Shown here: piece after piece, positions 1 to 5,675 of the stretch
Numbering within the stretch: position 1 is the stretch's first letter
How the letters are laid out: each line of letters begins with the position of its first letter
Source of the DNA: Tatlockia sp.
GTDB taxonomy: Bacteria; Cyanobacteriota; Cyanobacteriia; Cyanobacteriales; Chroococcidiopsidaceae
Direction: 5' to 3'
DNA length: 9,412 nucleotides
NCBI GenBank assembly: GCA_013698215.1
Contig: JACCVJ010000358.1
Coordinates: forward strand, 1-9,412
Made by a program: the position numbers and the translations under genes
The notes under the pieces: model-generated
The model's database searches: none
What the model was told of the DNA's origin: nothing
The model's input: the letters and a program-made list of their open reading frames with translations, nothing else

Positions 1-231
1 TACGATTGAACGTCCACCGAAGGTACAGCGCAATTCTGGAAATGCTAAGGCAGTTTGTTTCGCTTCACCTACGTTGTTAAGAGCAGTAACGAGCTTACCT
101 TGTAACTGGCTGTGTTTCCCTTGAGGCATTGGTTTTTGGAAAATTTGACCTTTGATATACTCGCTATAGGGTTTAGTTTCTGGTAGTTTTAGAAACTCAT
201 CTAGGGTAATTTTTGTGGGTGCTTGTACCAT
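1..231 (-). CDS. Uma2-family (DUF820) endonuclease-like protein, N-terminal part, cut by window edge
   Basis: Translating the minus strand from the ATG at 229-231 gives 77 uninterrupted codons running off the window start. The protein begins MVQAPTKITLDEFLKLPETK and contains a YIKGQIFQKPMPQGKHSQLQ stretch followed by FPELRCTFGGRSIV. This is the usual layout of cyanobacterial Uma2 proteins: an N-terminal TxxEFLxLPE segment, an IxGxIxxxPxP..H..LQ..L segment, then ELRC.FGGRSIVPD. The family has a PD-(D/E)XK nuclease fold and is present in many copies in cyanobacteria, but its biological role is poorly defined. The catalytic acidic residues lie beyond the part seen here. The start is supported by AGAGG about 10 nt upstream, with a HIP1 site lying between it and the ATG. 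It sits 26 nt after the stop of the GNAT remnant, on the same strand. Family assignment is from remembered motifs. Confidence 0.85.
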   Translation of the reverse strand, partial: MVQAPTKITLDEFLKLPETKPYSEYIKGQIFQKPMPQGKHSQLQGKLVTALNNVGEAKQTALAFPELRCTFGGRSIV

Positions 232-234
232 AGT

Positions 235-242
235 GCGATCGC
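235..242. repeat. HIP1 octamer (GCGATCGC), one of six perfect copies
   Basis: GCGATCGC is the highly iterated palindrome typical of many cyanobacterial genomes. Further perfect copies are at 2032-2039 (in pyrD), 3211-3218 and 4005-4012 (in the thrC-like gene), 5484-5491 (in secF) and 8202-8209 (upstream of pdhB). Several CGATCG near-matches also occur. The density, about one per 1.6 kb, is far above chance and supports cyanobacterial origin. Confidence 0.9.
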
Positions 243-257
243 CTCTTTGCTAATATG

Positions 258-490
258 CTAAATTAAAACTTTTTTCATAATCCAGTTTTGAATGATATGT
301 ACGCCAACTTGCTCAAAACCTAGTTTTTGGTACAAGTGCAAAGCAGTATCGTTCGTTGGATCGCAACTTAAAGAAATTTGTTGATAACCATCGGCTTTTG
401 CTTGTTCGATAAGATGGATTAATAAAGATTTTCCTAAACCTTTGTTTGGATATAGATTTTACTAATAGGTTGAATTTTATACAAATCTTT
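258..490 (-). pseudogene. GNAT-family N-acetyltransferase remnant (C-terminal part, frameshifted)
   Basis: The minus strand from 458 to 258 encodes 66 residues ending in TAG, with GNAT hallmarks: NKGLGKSLLIHLIEQAKADG (acetyl-CoA-binding motif A, Q/RxxGxG/A type) and then LSCDPTNDTALHLYQKLGFE, the typical motif B of the fold. Stops TAA and TAG lie just upstream in this frame, so there is no start codon. One frame over, 490-446 reads KDLYKIQPISKIYIQ, which fits the beta-4 strand that normally leads into motif A. A single-base frameshift near 446-452 joins the two. An in-frame stop ends that upstream frame at 491-493 and no N-terminal half is found. I infer a 5'-truncated, frameshifted acetyltransferase gene that is no longer functional. 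The substrate is unknown. Confidence 0.75.
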
Positions 491-707
491 TTAGCTCACC
501 TCATGCCTATAAAAAAAGTGAATATTGAATATCTAAGATAATTTTCCCCTTTTACTTCTTAATAATTACTCGAACACATAATTTAGATTTACGTCTCAAC
601 AAATACTGTAAAGACTTCAACAATTACCATTGCTTACTTGCGGTATTTCATACTTTTAGTTGGCTAAATCAAATCACCTGGTGAGAATGGATTTTTCTTT
701 GGATTAT
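491..707. other. AT-rich stretch with no recognisable gene
   Basis: All frames are broken by frequent stops and no family motif was recognised. It lies between the GNAT remnant and the 3' end of the HNH gene, so decayed gene sequence is likely, but its identity cannot be read. Confidence 0.5.
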
Positions 708-1187
708 TTAAAACTCCTCGCTATGTCTTTGCTCATGACAATTTGCACACAGAAGATCGCATTTATTTACTTCTTCAATAATAGAATCCCAAGATTTTAC
801 CGTGAGTAGATGCATGGTAAATAGCTTAGTATTTGGATCTCTGTGGTGAAAGTGGAATATACAAGCATTTTTACCGTTATACTCAATTCCACAGCTAAGG
901 CATTTTCCTCCATTTAGAAGAACAAGTTTAACTTTGCGCTTGCGATGATACTGTTTTTTGTATTCCATCCTATGCGATCTATTTCTATGGTTCCACTCAC
1001 GCTTAAACTGAGTAGGATCTTCATATTTCTTTATAGTATTGTGACCACTGATATATTTTCTAGGTCTACCATATTTATCTCGATCCTTGATGTTTGTTCC
1101 ACAACCACAAGCACACTCAATCCAGGAAGCTTGCTCGTAGACTTTTTGATAATATTTTTGTTTACTTTCTTTACTGCTAGTAGTCAT
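708..1187 (-). CDS. HNH endonuclease, small, free-standing, with N-terminal zinc-finger-like motif
   Basis: This 159-residue protein is predicted to be a metal-dependent DNA nicking or cutting enzyme of the kind found in phages and as free-standing homing endonucleases. Near the N-terminus, CACGCG (residues 25-30) with GRPRKYISGHN (40-50) forms a small Cys/His cluster common in such proteins. The middle (60-86) is very basic and probably contacts DNA. The C-terminal HNH domain shows CLSCG (96-100), FHFHHRDPNTK (111-121) and CDLLCANCHEQRH (143-155). The CxxC pairs at 96/99 and 147/150 would bind structural zinc, and His114/His115 with Asp117 and His151/His155 would supply the active site. The ATG at 1187 is supported by an in-frame stop a few codons upstream, but no clear Shine-Dalgarno is visible. 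It follows the rtcB relic by 29 nt on the same strand. The frame is intact, so it may still be active. Confidence 0.85.
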   Translation of the reverse strand: MTTSSKESKQKYYQKVYEQASWIECACGCGTNIKDRDKYGRPRKYISGHNTIKKYEDPTQFKREWNHRNRSHRMEYKKQYHRKRKVKLVLLNGGKCLSCGIEYNGKNACIFHFHHRDPNTKLFTMHLLTVKSWDSIIEEVNKCDLLCANCHEQRHSEEF

Positions 1188-1216
1188 TGTATATTTCTAT
1201 ATCAACAAATATTGAT

Positions 1217-1525
1217 TTAAACTATACTACCTCCTACATCTACTCTTTTTAGAAAGAACTTGCAATACTTTGTCATAATCGCATCAGTGGTAGCAACTAC
1301 CGATCCAACCAATGCGCCTTTGCCTAGATGAACGTCTGGCATTAAAGCAACGTGCTTAAATAAGAAGGGCAAGAATGCGACATTTTTTGCCATTTGGGTT
1401 TCTTGTCCGCCCAAGGCATAATTTGCCCAAGAAAGTACGAGTTTAGGTGTAGATATATCTAAATTGTCAAACTTGTCTTAATCTAATTTGTCAGCTAGAT
1501 GTTCATCCCATCCATTTTTTTGCAT
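1217..1525 (-). pseudogene. rtcB: RNA-splicing ligase RtcB, N-terminal relic (nonsense codon, 3' part lost)
   Basis: From an ATG at 1523-1525 the frame reads MQKNGWDEHLADKLD, then a TAA at 1478-1480. It continues in the same frame as DKFDNLDISTPKLVLSWANY, then AKNVAFLPFLFKHVALMPDV and HLGKGALVGSVVATTDAI. This is the N-terminal quarter of RtcB, the GTP/Mn2+-dependent ligase that joins 2',3'-cyclic phosphate or 3'-phosphate RNA ends to 5'-OH ends. TAA could be a one-base change from CAA (Gln), the residue expected there. Similarity stops after DAI, exactly where the IPAAVGVDIGCG metal-binding segment should follow; about 20 unrelated codons then lead to TAA at 1217. The Asp and Cys of that segment and all the later metal-binding histidines are missing, so no active ligase can be made. 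Intact RtcB is usually about 400-480 residues. An internal TTG at 1414 could start a 65-residue peptide, but it would lack the active site. Confidence 0.85.
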
Positions 1526-1588
1526 TTTTAGAAGTCTAGTTATCAACACGATACGAAACAAAGCTGCTAACTTTAAACGGTTGTTGAT

Positions 1589-1603
1589 GGGCATTAATTG
1601 CCC
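1589..1603. repeat. Small inverted repeat downstream of pyrD
   Basis: GGGCA-TTAAT-TGCCC forms a perfect 5-bp stem 13 nt beyond the pyrD stop. No T-run follows on the minus strand, so it is at best a weak terminator or an mRNA 3'-end structure. Confidence 0.3.
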
Positions 1604-1616
1604 TCTTGAAAATAAG

Positions 1617-2750
1617 CTATTTATTAGAAGTTAAACCTATAGCTTGGGAAACGGATGTTAACTGATGTTCTAACAATTTTTCCTGCAAACCGATTAAAAT
1701 TCGCCGCACCATTAACGGCCCTTCATAAATCCATCCGGTGTAAACTTGCAATAAACTTGCACCCGCCGTTATTTTTTCCCACGCATCGGCGGCGGTAAAT
1801 ATCCCCCCAACCCCAATAATAGGCAGTTGTCCTTTAGTTTCCGAGTAAATAAACCGGATAACTTCAGTAGAGCGATTTTTCACAGGTAAGCCACTAATAC
1901 CGCCATTTTCTTCATGTATAGATTTACCTGTAGTAGCAATAACTTGGGTTTGCAAATTATCACGGCGAATAGTTGTGTTTGTGGCAATGATTCCCGCAAG
2001 TTGCTGAACTTGAGCAACTTTTATAATATCTGCGATCGCACCCCATTCTAAATCTGGCGCAATTTTAACTAAAATCGGCACTCGTCCTTGGTTTTCTTGT
2101 TGCAAAGCATCCAAAATGGCGTTCAAACTTCCCGCATCTTGCAAGCTGCGTAATCCTGGAGTATTGGGGGAAGATACATTAACTACAAAATAATCTCCCC
2201 ATTTTTGCAAAGCGCGAAAACTCCCTAAATAATCGGCGGGTGCGTCTGCTAAAGGTGTAACTTTAGATTTACCTAAATTAATCCCAATCGGAATTAAACT
2301 TTTAGCCGTTTTAAATCTCTCTGCTAATTGTGCCGCCATTGCGGTGCTACCGCAATTATTAAACCCCATGCGATTAAGCGCGGCTTTATCGACAGGTAAA
2401 CGAAATAAACGCGGCTGAGGGTTTCCAAGCTGCGCTTGGAAGGTTACAGTACCTATTTCTGCAAAGCCAAACCCAAAACTCGACCACATTCCCGCCGCCA
2501 GTCCATCTTTATCAAATCCCGCCGCCAACCCCACAGGATTAGCAAATTCTAAACCCCACAGTTTTTGTTGCAAAGAATCATGGCTGAAGTTCAAAGACTT
2601 TGCTAATTGAGCTTTTACGCTTTGAGAAACAATATTTTTACTTTTGTCTAGTTTGACAAGGTTGCTGATTGTCTGCTTTTGCAACCATTCAGGATCGGTT
2701 TTTAAGCCAGAAAACAAAATTGGACTAACTACGGATTGATAAATATCCAC
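1617..2750 (-). CDS. pyrD: Dihydroorotate dehydrogenase (quinone), class 2
   Basis: PyrD oxidises dihydroorotate to orotate, the fourth step of de novo pyrimidine synthesis. Class 2 enzymes use FMN, pass electrons to membrane quinone, and sit on the membrane through an N-terminal helical extension. From the GTG at 2748-2750 the protein has 377 residues, beginning MDIYQSVVSPILFSGLKTDP, which fits the family's membrane-associating N-terminus (the usual MDIYxxxxRPLLF pattern). Visible motifs are NPVGLAAGFDKDG (about 71-83), NVSSPNTPGLR (191-201), whose second Ser is the class 2 catalytic base, ATNTT (256-260), and GVGGI (313-317) in the FMN phosphate loop. A TTG at 2760-2762 would add four residues; I prefer GTG because it matches the family start. 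Neither start has a clear Shine-Dalgarno. Upstream lie a palindrome and a terminator, so it is probably transcribed separately from the 2849-3124 gene. Confidence 0.96.
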   Translation of the reverse strand: MDIYQSVVSPILFSGLKTDPEWLQKQTISNLVKLDKSKNIVSQSVKAQLAKSLNFSHDSLQQKLWGLEFANPVGLAAGFDKDGLAAGMWSSFGFGFAEIGTVTFQAQLGNPQPRLFRLPVDKAALNRMGFNNCGSTAMAAQLAERFKTAKSLIPIGINLGKSKVTPLADAPADYLGSFRALQKWGDYFVVNVSSPNTPGLRSLQDAGSLNAILDALQQENQGRVPILVKIAPDLEWGAIADIIKVAQVQQLAGIIATNTTIRRDNLQTQVIATTGKSIHEENGGISGLPVKNRSTEVIRFIYSETKGQLPIIGVGGIFTAADAWEKITAGASLLQVYTGWIYEGPLMVRRILIGLQEKLLEHQLTSVSQAIGLTSNK

Positions 2751-2772
2751 TACGGAGAGCAAGTATAAATTC

Positions 2773-2789
2773 AGTTTTAGTCTAAAACT
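2773..2789. repeat. 17-bp perfect palindrome upstream of pyrD
   Basis: AGTTTTAG-T-CTAAAACT has 8-bp arms around one central base. It lies 22 bp upstream of the GTG start of pyrD and directly after the T-run of the terminator at 2793-2828. It may be a dimer-binding operator for pyrD or a second termination hairpin; the sequence cannot decide. Confidence 0.45.
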
Positions 2790-2792
2790 AAA

Positions 2793-2828
2793 AAGTAGAC
2801 TTCAGCTATTAATTGCTCAAGTCTACTT
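2793..2828 (-). terminator. Rho-independent terminator after the CysO-like gene
   Basis: Read on the minus strand, AAGTAGACTT pairs perfectly with AAGTCTACTT over 10 bp. After one G/G mismatch the stem continues with AGC/GCT around an 8-nt loop, and the second arm runs into five Ts. It starts 20 nt beyond the stop of the 2849-3124 gene and so separates that gene from pyrD. Confidence 0.75.
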
Positions 2829-2848
2829 ACAAATAACTATTAACTTTA

Positions 2849-3124
2849 TCAGCCGCCAGCCACCGCCGGAACTATGCTGACTTCATCACCCTCTTTTAGC
2901 GGGGTGTCTGTCCCTTCTAGAAAGCGGATATCTTCACTGTTGACGTAAAGGTTCAAAAAGCGCCGAGGTTGTCCGTTTTCGTCGCATAGACGCGCTTTGA
3001 TACCAGGACAAGTTTGCTCTAAAGCTTCGATTAATTCAGAAATAGTTGCGCCATTACATTCTAAAGTGGCTTGGTCATTGGTGAATTTTTGCAGGGGAGT
3101 AGGAATTAAAACTTTGACGGACAT
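2849..3124 (-). CDS. CysO-like ubiquitin-fold sulfur carrier (MoaD/ThiS superfamily)
   Basis: This 91-residue protein ends in a Gly-Gly tail. In this superfamily the tail is adenylated and converted to a thiocarboxylate that donates sulfur. The C-terminal half, RRFLNLYVNSEDIRF (53-67), then LKEGDEVSIVPAVAGG (76-91), closely resembles remembered Mycobacterium tuberculosis CysO (RFVNIYVNDEDVRF ... VTILPAVAGG). It is much less like E. coli MoaD or ThiS. CysO feeds sulfur to the PLP enzyme CysM for cysteine synthesis, and the peptidase Mec then releases the cysteine. Here the neighbouring PLP enzyme is threonine-synthase-like, 45 nt upstream on the same strand; no mec-like or moeB-like gene is in the window. 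The ATG at 3124 has no Shine-Dalgarno: its leader is pyrimidine-rich (CCTCCTTGCTACC). Superfamily membership is certain; the acceptor of the sulfur is inferred. Confidence 0.9.
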   Translation of the reverse strand: MSVKVLIPTPLQKFTNDQATLECNGATISELIEALEQTCPGIKARLCDENGQPRRFLNLYVNSEDIRFLEGTDTPLKEGDEVSIVPAVAGG

Positions 3125-3149
3125 AGGGAAAAGGTAGCAAGGAGGACAA

Positions 3150-3155
3150 ATTATA
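3150..3155 (-). promoter_or_regulatory. Candidate extended -10 promoter for the CysO-like gene
   Basis: The minus strand carries TGTTATAAT, a perfect extended -10 (TGnTATAAT), between the thrC-like stop and the start at 3124. Transcription would begin near 3143, giving a leader of about 20 nt. No good -35 box is present, as expected for an extended -10. It would let the small carrier gene be expressed apart from its upstream neighbour. Confidence 0.5.
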
Positions 3156-3169
3156 ACAGTGATTTTTTC

Positions 3170-4471
3170 TTAAACTAGCACGGGCTGCCAATCTAAACGA
3201 TCTAATGTACGCGATCGCTCTAATGCTCGTTCAAAGCTATCTAACTTCGCCTCAATAGTGAGTGGTTCGCCAATGTAACCTTGTACCGCTTCTTGAGTCT
3301 TTAATCCATTCCCGGTAATGTAAACTACTGTTGTTTCTTCAGGGTCAATTTTACCTGCTTCTACAAGCTTCTTGAGGACAGCAATAGTTGTTCCCCCGGC
3401 GGTTTCTGTAAATATGCCTTCAGTTTCAGCTAGAAGCTTGATACCGTCAATGATTTCTGCATCGTTGACTGATTCAATGTTTCCATTGGTTTTTCTAGCT
3501 ACTTCAAGGGCGTAAACACCATCGGCGGGATTGCCGATCGCAAGGGATTTAGCGATCGTGCTAGGCTTGACTGGTTTAATAAAGTCTCGGTTTTCTCGGT
3601 AAGCTTGAGCAATTGGCGAACACCCTTCAGCTTGCGCGCCGCTAAAACGCACGTCTTTGTCTTCTACTAAACCAACATCAACAAATTCTCGGAAACCCTT
3701 GTAGATTTTGGTAAATAACGAACCAGAAGCAAGAGGCGCAACTATATGATCTGGTAATTGCCAGCCTAATTGTTCGGCGACTTCGTAACCCAAGGTTTTT
3801 GAGCCTTCGGAGTAATAAGGACGTAAATTAATATTGACAAATCCCCAGTCGTGTGTATTGGCTACCTCACAGCAGAGGCGATTCACTTGGTCATAGTTGC
3901 CTTCTACTGCCATTACTGTAGGCCCGTAGATCAGCGTTCCCAAAATTTTCCCAGCTTCTAAGTCTGCGGGAATAAATACGCAGCAGTCTAAACCAGCGCT
4001 GGCAGCGATCGCGGCGGTAGAATTAGCTAAGTTGCCCGTACTGGCGCAGGAAACCATTGTAAAGCCCAGTTCTTTAGCACGGGTAAGAGCAACGGAAACC
4101 ACCCGATCTTTAAAGCTCAATGTGGGCATATTGACGGCATCATTTTTAATAAAAAGCTTTTTCAGCCCCAAACGCCGCGCCAAGCGATTCGCCTGTACTA
4201 ATGGGGTCATTCCCGTACCGACATCGATGGGTTTGTCGGTGGCTACGGGTAAAAATGCCCGGTAGCGCCAAATTGAATTTGGCCCGGCTTGGATACTTTC
4301 GCGGGTAACAGTGCGACGGATAGCGTCGTAGTCATAGGTTACTTCCAATGGTCCAAAGCATTCTTCACACACATGAATAGCTTTTAGTTCGTACTCGGCG
4401 CTACATTCTTTGCACTTCAAAGCGCTAAATGTAGCTGATAAAGATATTGGTTCTGCGAGTTCTTTGGTCAT
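3170..4471 (-). CDS. thrC: Threonine synthase-like PLP enzyme with N-terminal zinc ribbon
   Basis: Threonine synthase converts O-phosphohomoserine to threonine using PLP. This 433-residue protein opens with a zinc-ribbon-like module, CKEC (20-23) and CEEC (35-38). The fold-type II PLP domain follows: MTPLVQA (88-94), the PLP-binding lysine in TLSFKDR (Lys121), the phosphate-binding loop ASTGNLANS, and TETAGG and ITGNG near the C-terminus. These are standard threonine synthase features, and the SFKDR and TETAGG motifs favour ThrC over cysteine synthase. The ATG at 4471 is preceded by a good candidate promoter (4507-4535). The next gene downstream encodes a CysO-like sulfur carrier, so the enzyme may instead, or also, accept sulfur from that protein. 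Cyanobacteria often carry more than one thrC-like gene (from memory), which leaves room for such a role. No truncation or missing motif is seen. Confidence 0.9.
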   Translation of the reverse strand: MTKELAEPISLSATFSALKCKECSAEYELKAIHVCEECFGPLEVTYDYDAIRRTVTRESIQAGPNSIWRYRAFLPVATDKPIDVGTGMTPLVQANRLARRLGLKKLFIKNDAVNMPTLSFKDRVVSVALTRAKELGFTMVSCASTGNLANSTAAIAASAGLDCCVFIPADLEAGKILGTLIYGPTVMAVEGNYDQVNRLCCEVANTHDWGFVNINLRPYYSEGSKTLGYEVAEQLGWQLPDHIVAPLASGSLFTKIYKGFREFVDVGLVEDKDVRFSGAQAEGCSPIAQAYRENRDFIKPVKPSTIAKSLAIGNPADGVYALEVARKTNGNIESVNDAEIIDGIKLLAETEGIFTETAGGTTIAVLKKLVEAGKIDPEETTVVYITGNGLKTQEAVQGYIGEPLTIEAKLDSFERALERSRTLDRLDWQPVLV

Positions 4472-4506
4472 TGGCTCTATACCTGCTGTTTTCCGTCAGT
4501 CGCTTG

Positions 4507-4535
4507 ATACTAACACGGGCTATTTTCTACGTCAA
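4507..4535 (-). promoter_or_regulatory. Candidate sigma-70 promoter for the thrC-like gene
   Basis: On the minus strand TTGACG (4530-4535, 5/6 match to -35) is followed after exactly 17 nt by TAGTAT (4507-4512, 4/6 match to -10). Transcription would start near 4500, giving a leader of about 30 nt before the ATG at 4471. The -35 box lies one base from the hairpin at 4537-4563. Confidence 0.5.
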
Positions 4536-4536
4536 A

Positions 4537-4563
4537 CATACCCGACTTTTTTTGTCGGGTATG
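4537..4563. repeat. 10-bp GC-rich hairpin with T7/A7 loop
   Basis: CATACCCGAC and GTCGGGTATG form a perfect 10-bp stem around seven Ts. No long T-run follows on either strand (only TTTG on the minus strand), so it is not a classic terminator. It abuts the -35 box of the thrC-like promoter and could be a regulator site, a backup terminator for the secF transcript, or a mobile palindrome. Confidence 0.6.
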
Positions 4564-4575
4564 AGTTTACTAATT

Positions 4576-4604
4576 AAAAAAGCAGGCATATTACCTGCTT
4601 TTTT
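4576..4604. terminator. Bidirectional Rho-independent terminator downstream of secF
   Basis: AAAAAAGCAGG-CATATTA-CCTGCTTTTTT gives a GCAGG/CCTGC stem extended by A/T pairs, with six Ts following on both strands. With only minus-strand genes around it, its main job is probably to end the pdhB-secD-secF transcript before the thrC-like promoter. Confidence 0.75.
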
Positions 4605-4677
4605 ATGTTGGGGAGGGGGTTTTTGGCGTTGTCCAATTCAGGACGCGAAAATCATGAATACGCGATCTAAAAATCAA

Positions 4678-4708
4678 TGTAGAGACGTTACATGGCAACG
4701 TCTCTACA
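4678..4708. repeat. Dispersed cyanobacterial palindrome (TAGAGACGTT...AACGTCTCTA type)
   Basis: TGTAGAGACGTT pairs perfectly with AACGTCTCTACA over 12 bp, with the 7-nt loop ACATGGC. The core resembles a GTAGAGACGTTGCATGCAACGTCTCTAC-like repeat that I remember from many filamentous and unicellular cyanobacterial genomes. It lies 10 nt beyond the secF stop, a usual intergenic 3'-end location, where it may stabilise mRNA ends or aid termination. Whether it is mobile cannot be told here. Confidence 0.7.
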
Positions 4709-4718
4709 CCCAAAATTC

Positions 4719-5675
4719 CTACTCAAGTATTTCTACAGGCTTGGGTTGAGCGGTTTTTTCTCGCCACAACGACAGCAAGGTACTCGCAATAAAGATACTG
4801 GAATAAGCTCCCAAGGTAAAACCAATAATTAGCGCTAAAGCAAAGTTTTTGAGAGTTTCACCGCCAAAGAGGAAGATCGAAAACAATGTTAATAACACCG
4901 TTAAAGTAGTATTGATCGAACGAGTCAAGGTTTGATTGACTGCATTATCGACAATTTCTTTAATTGGCTGGTCAGGATTGAGCTTAACTACTTCTCGAAT
5001 GCGATCGTAAATAACTACAGTATCGTTAACCGAAAAACCTGTAATCGTCAGCAAAGAAACGATAAATAGACTATCTACTTCCACACCTTGCACTAAGCCC
5101 AAGACAGAGAAAGCACCCGCCGTAATTAAGACATCGTGGAACAAAGCAATGATCGCAAATATTGCATAATCAAACTCAAAGCGAAAGCTTAGATAAATAA
5201 TGATGCCTGCAAAAGAGACAATTAGCGCCAGTAAACCCGAACTCAGCAACTGTCTACCAATAGTCGGGCCCACAGTGTCATTTTGACTTGCATCTAAGTC
5301 CAATTTACCGATCGCTTGACTTAAAGCATCTTGCAACTTTGTCCGTTCTTCACCGCTTAAGTTTTTAGTGCGAATAGATAGAATCTGGTTGGTAGAATTG
5401 CGCTCTTTATCTACAAGCTGAATTGTACTACTACCTAAGCCTTGGTCTGCCGCAATCTGACGCACCGCCGCTAAATCAATTTTGCGATCGCAATTACCCG
5501 CAACAGTACAATCGCGCTCTAGTTGAAGTCGCGTACCGCCGATAAAATCTAATCCAGGGCGCAACGGAGCATTAATTTGTTGCCACGAAACGAGCATAGA
5601 TATCAAACTAGCTAAGATTAAAGCAAGAGATATGCCCCACCAAAGATTTCTTTGTTTATTGACACTAAACTTCAT
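4719..5675 (-). CDS. secF: Protein translocase subunit SecF
   Basis: SecF pairs with SecD in the membrane to pull exported proteins through the SecYEG channel using the ion gradient. The protein has 318 residues: TM1 (about 12-32), the family motif GLDFIGGTRL (41-50), an extra-cytoplasmic P1-like domain (about 45-135), and a cluster of five further hydrophobic segments (about 142-305). Within the latter, GFSVNDTVVIYDRIRE (213-228) is the conserved TM4 motif with Asp218 and Arg225 in the proton-path region. In cyanobacteria it may act in plasma and thylakoid membranes. The ATG at 5675 overlaps the secD stop as ATGA, implying translational coupling and equal output. The 3' end is followed by a palindromic repeat and a terminator. 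Length and motifs are normal for the family. Confidence 0.97.
   Translation of the reverse strand: MKFSVNKQRNLWWGISLALILASLISMLVSWQQINAPLRPGLDFIGGTRLQLERDCTVAGNCDRKIDLAAVRQIAADQGLGSSTIQLVDKERNSTNQILSIRTKNLSGEERTKLQDALSQAIGKLDLDASQNDTVGPTIGRQLLSSGLLALIVSFAGIIIYLSFRFEFDYAIFAIIALFHDVLITAGAFSVLGLVQGVEVDSLFIVSLLTITGFSVNDTVVIYDRIREVVKLNPDQPIKEIVDNAVNQTLTRSINTTLTVLLTLFSIFLFGGETLKNFALALIIGFTLGAYSSIFIASTLLSLWREKTAQPKPVEILE

Noticed and set aside
945..1220. Plus-strand open frame of 91 codons opposite the HNH gene
   Set aside because: It is antisense to a gene with clear HNH motifs and shows no family resemblance; its hydrophobic content reflects the complementary codons.
1217..1280. Intein inside rtcB explaining the break
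   Set aside because: Known RtcB inteins sit at the active-site Cys region, but the 20 or so codons after the break show no intein splicing block, and no RtcB C-terminal part resumes afterwards.
2849..3124. Molybdopterin synthase small subunit MoaD
   Set aside because: It has the fold and GG tail, but its sequence matches CysO-type proteins better and no other molybdenum cofactor gene is nearby.
4447..4749. Plus-strand open frame of 100 codons between the thrC-like gene and secF
   Set aside because: It spans three hairpins and the thrC-like promoter and overlaps both flanking genes; no recognisable protein.
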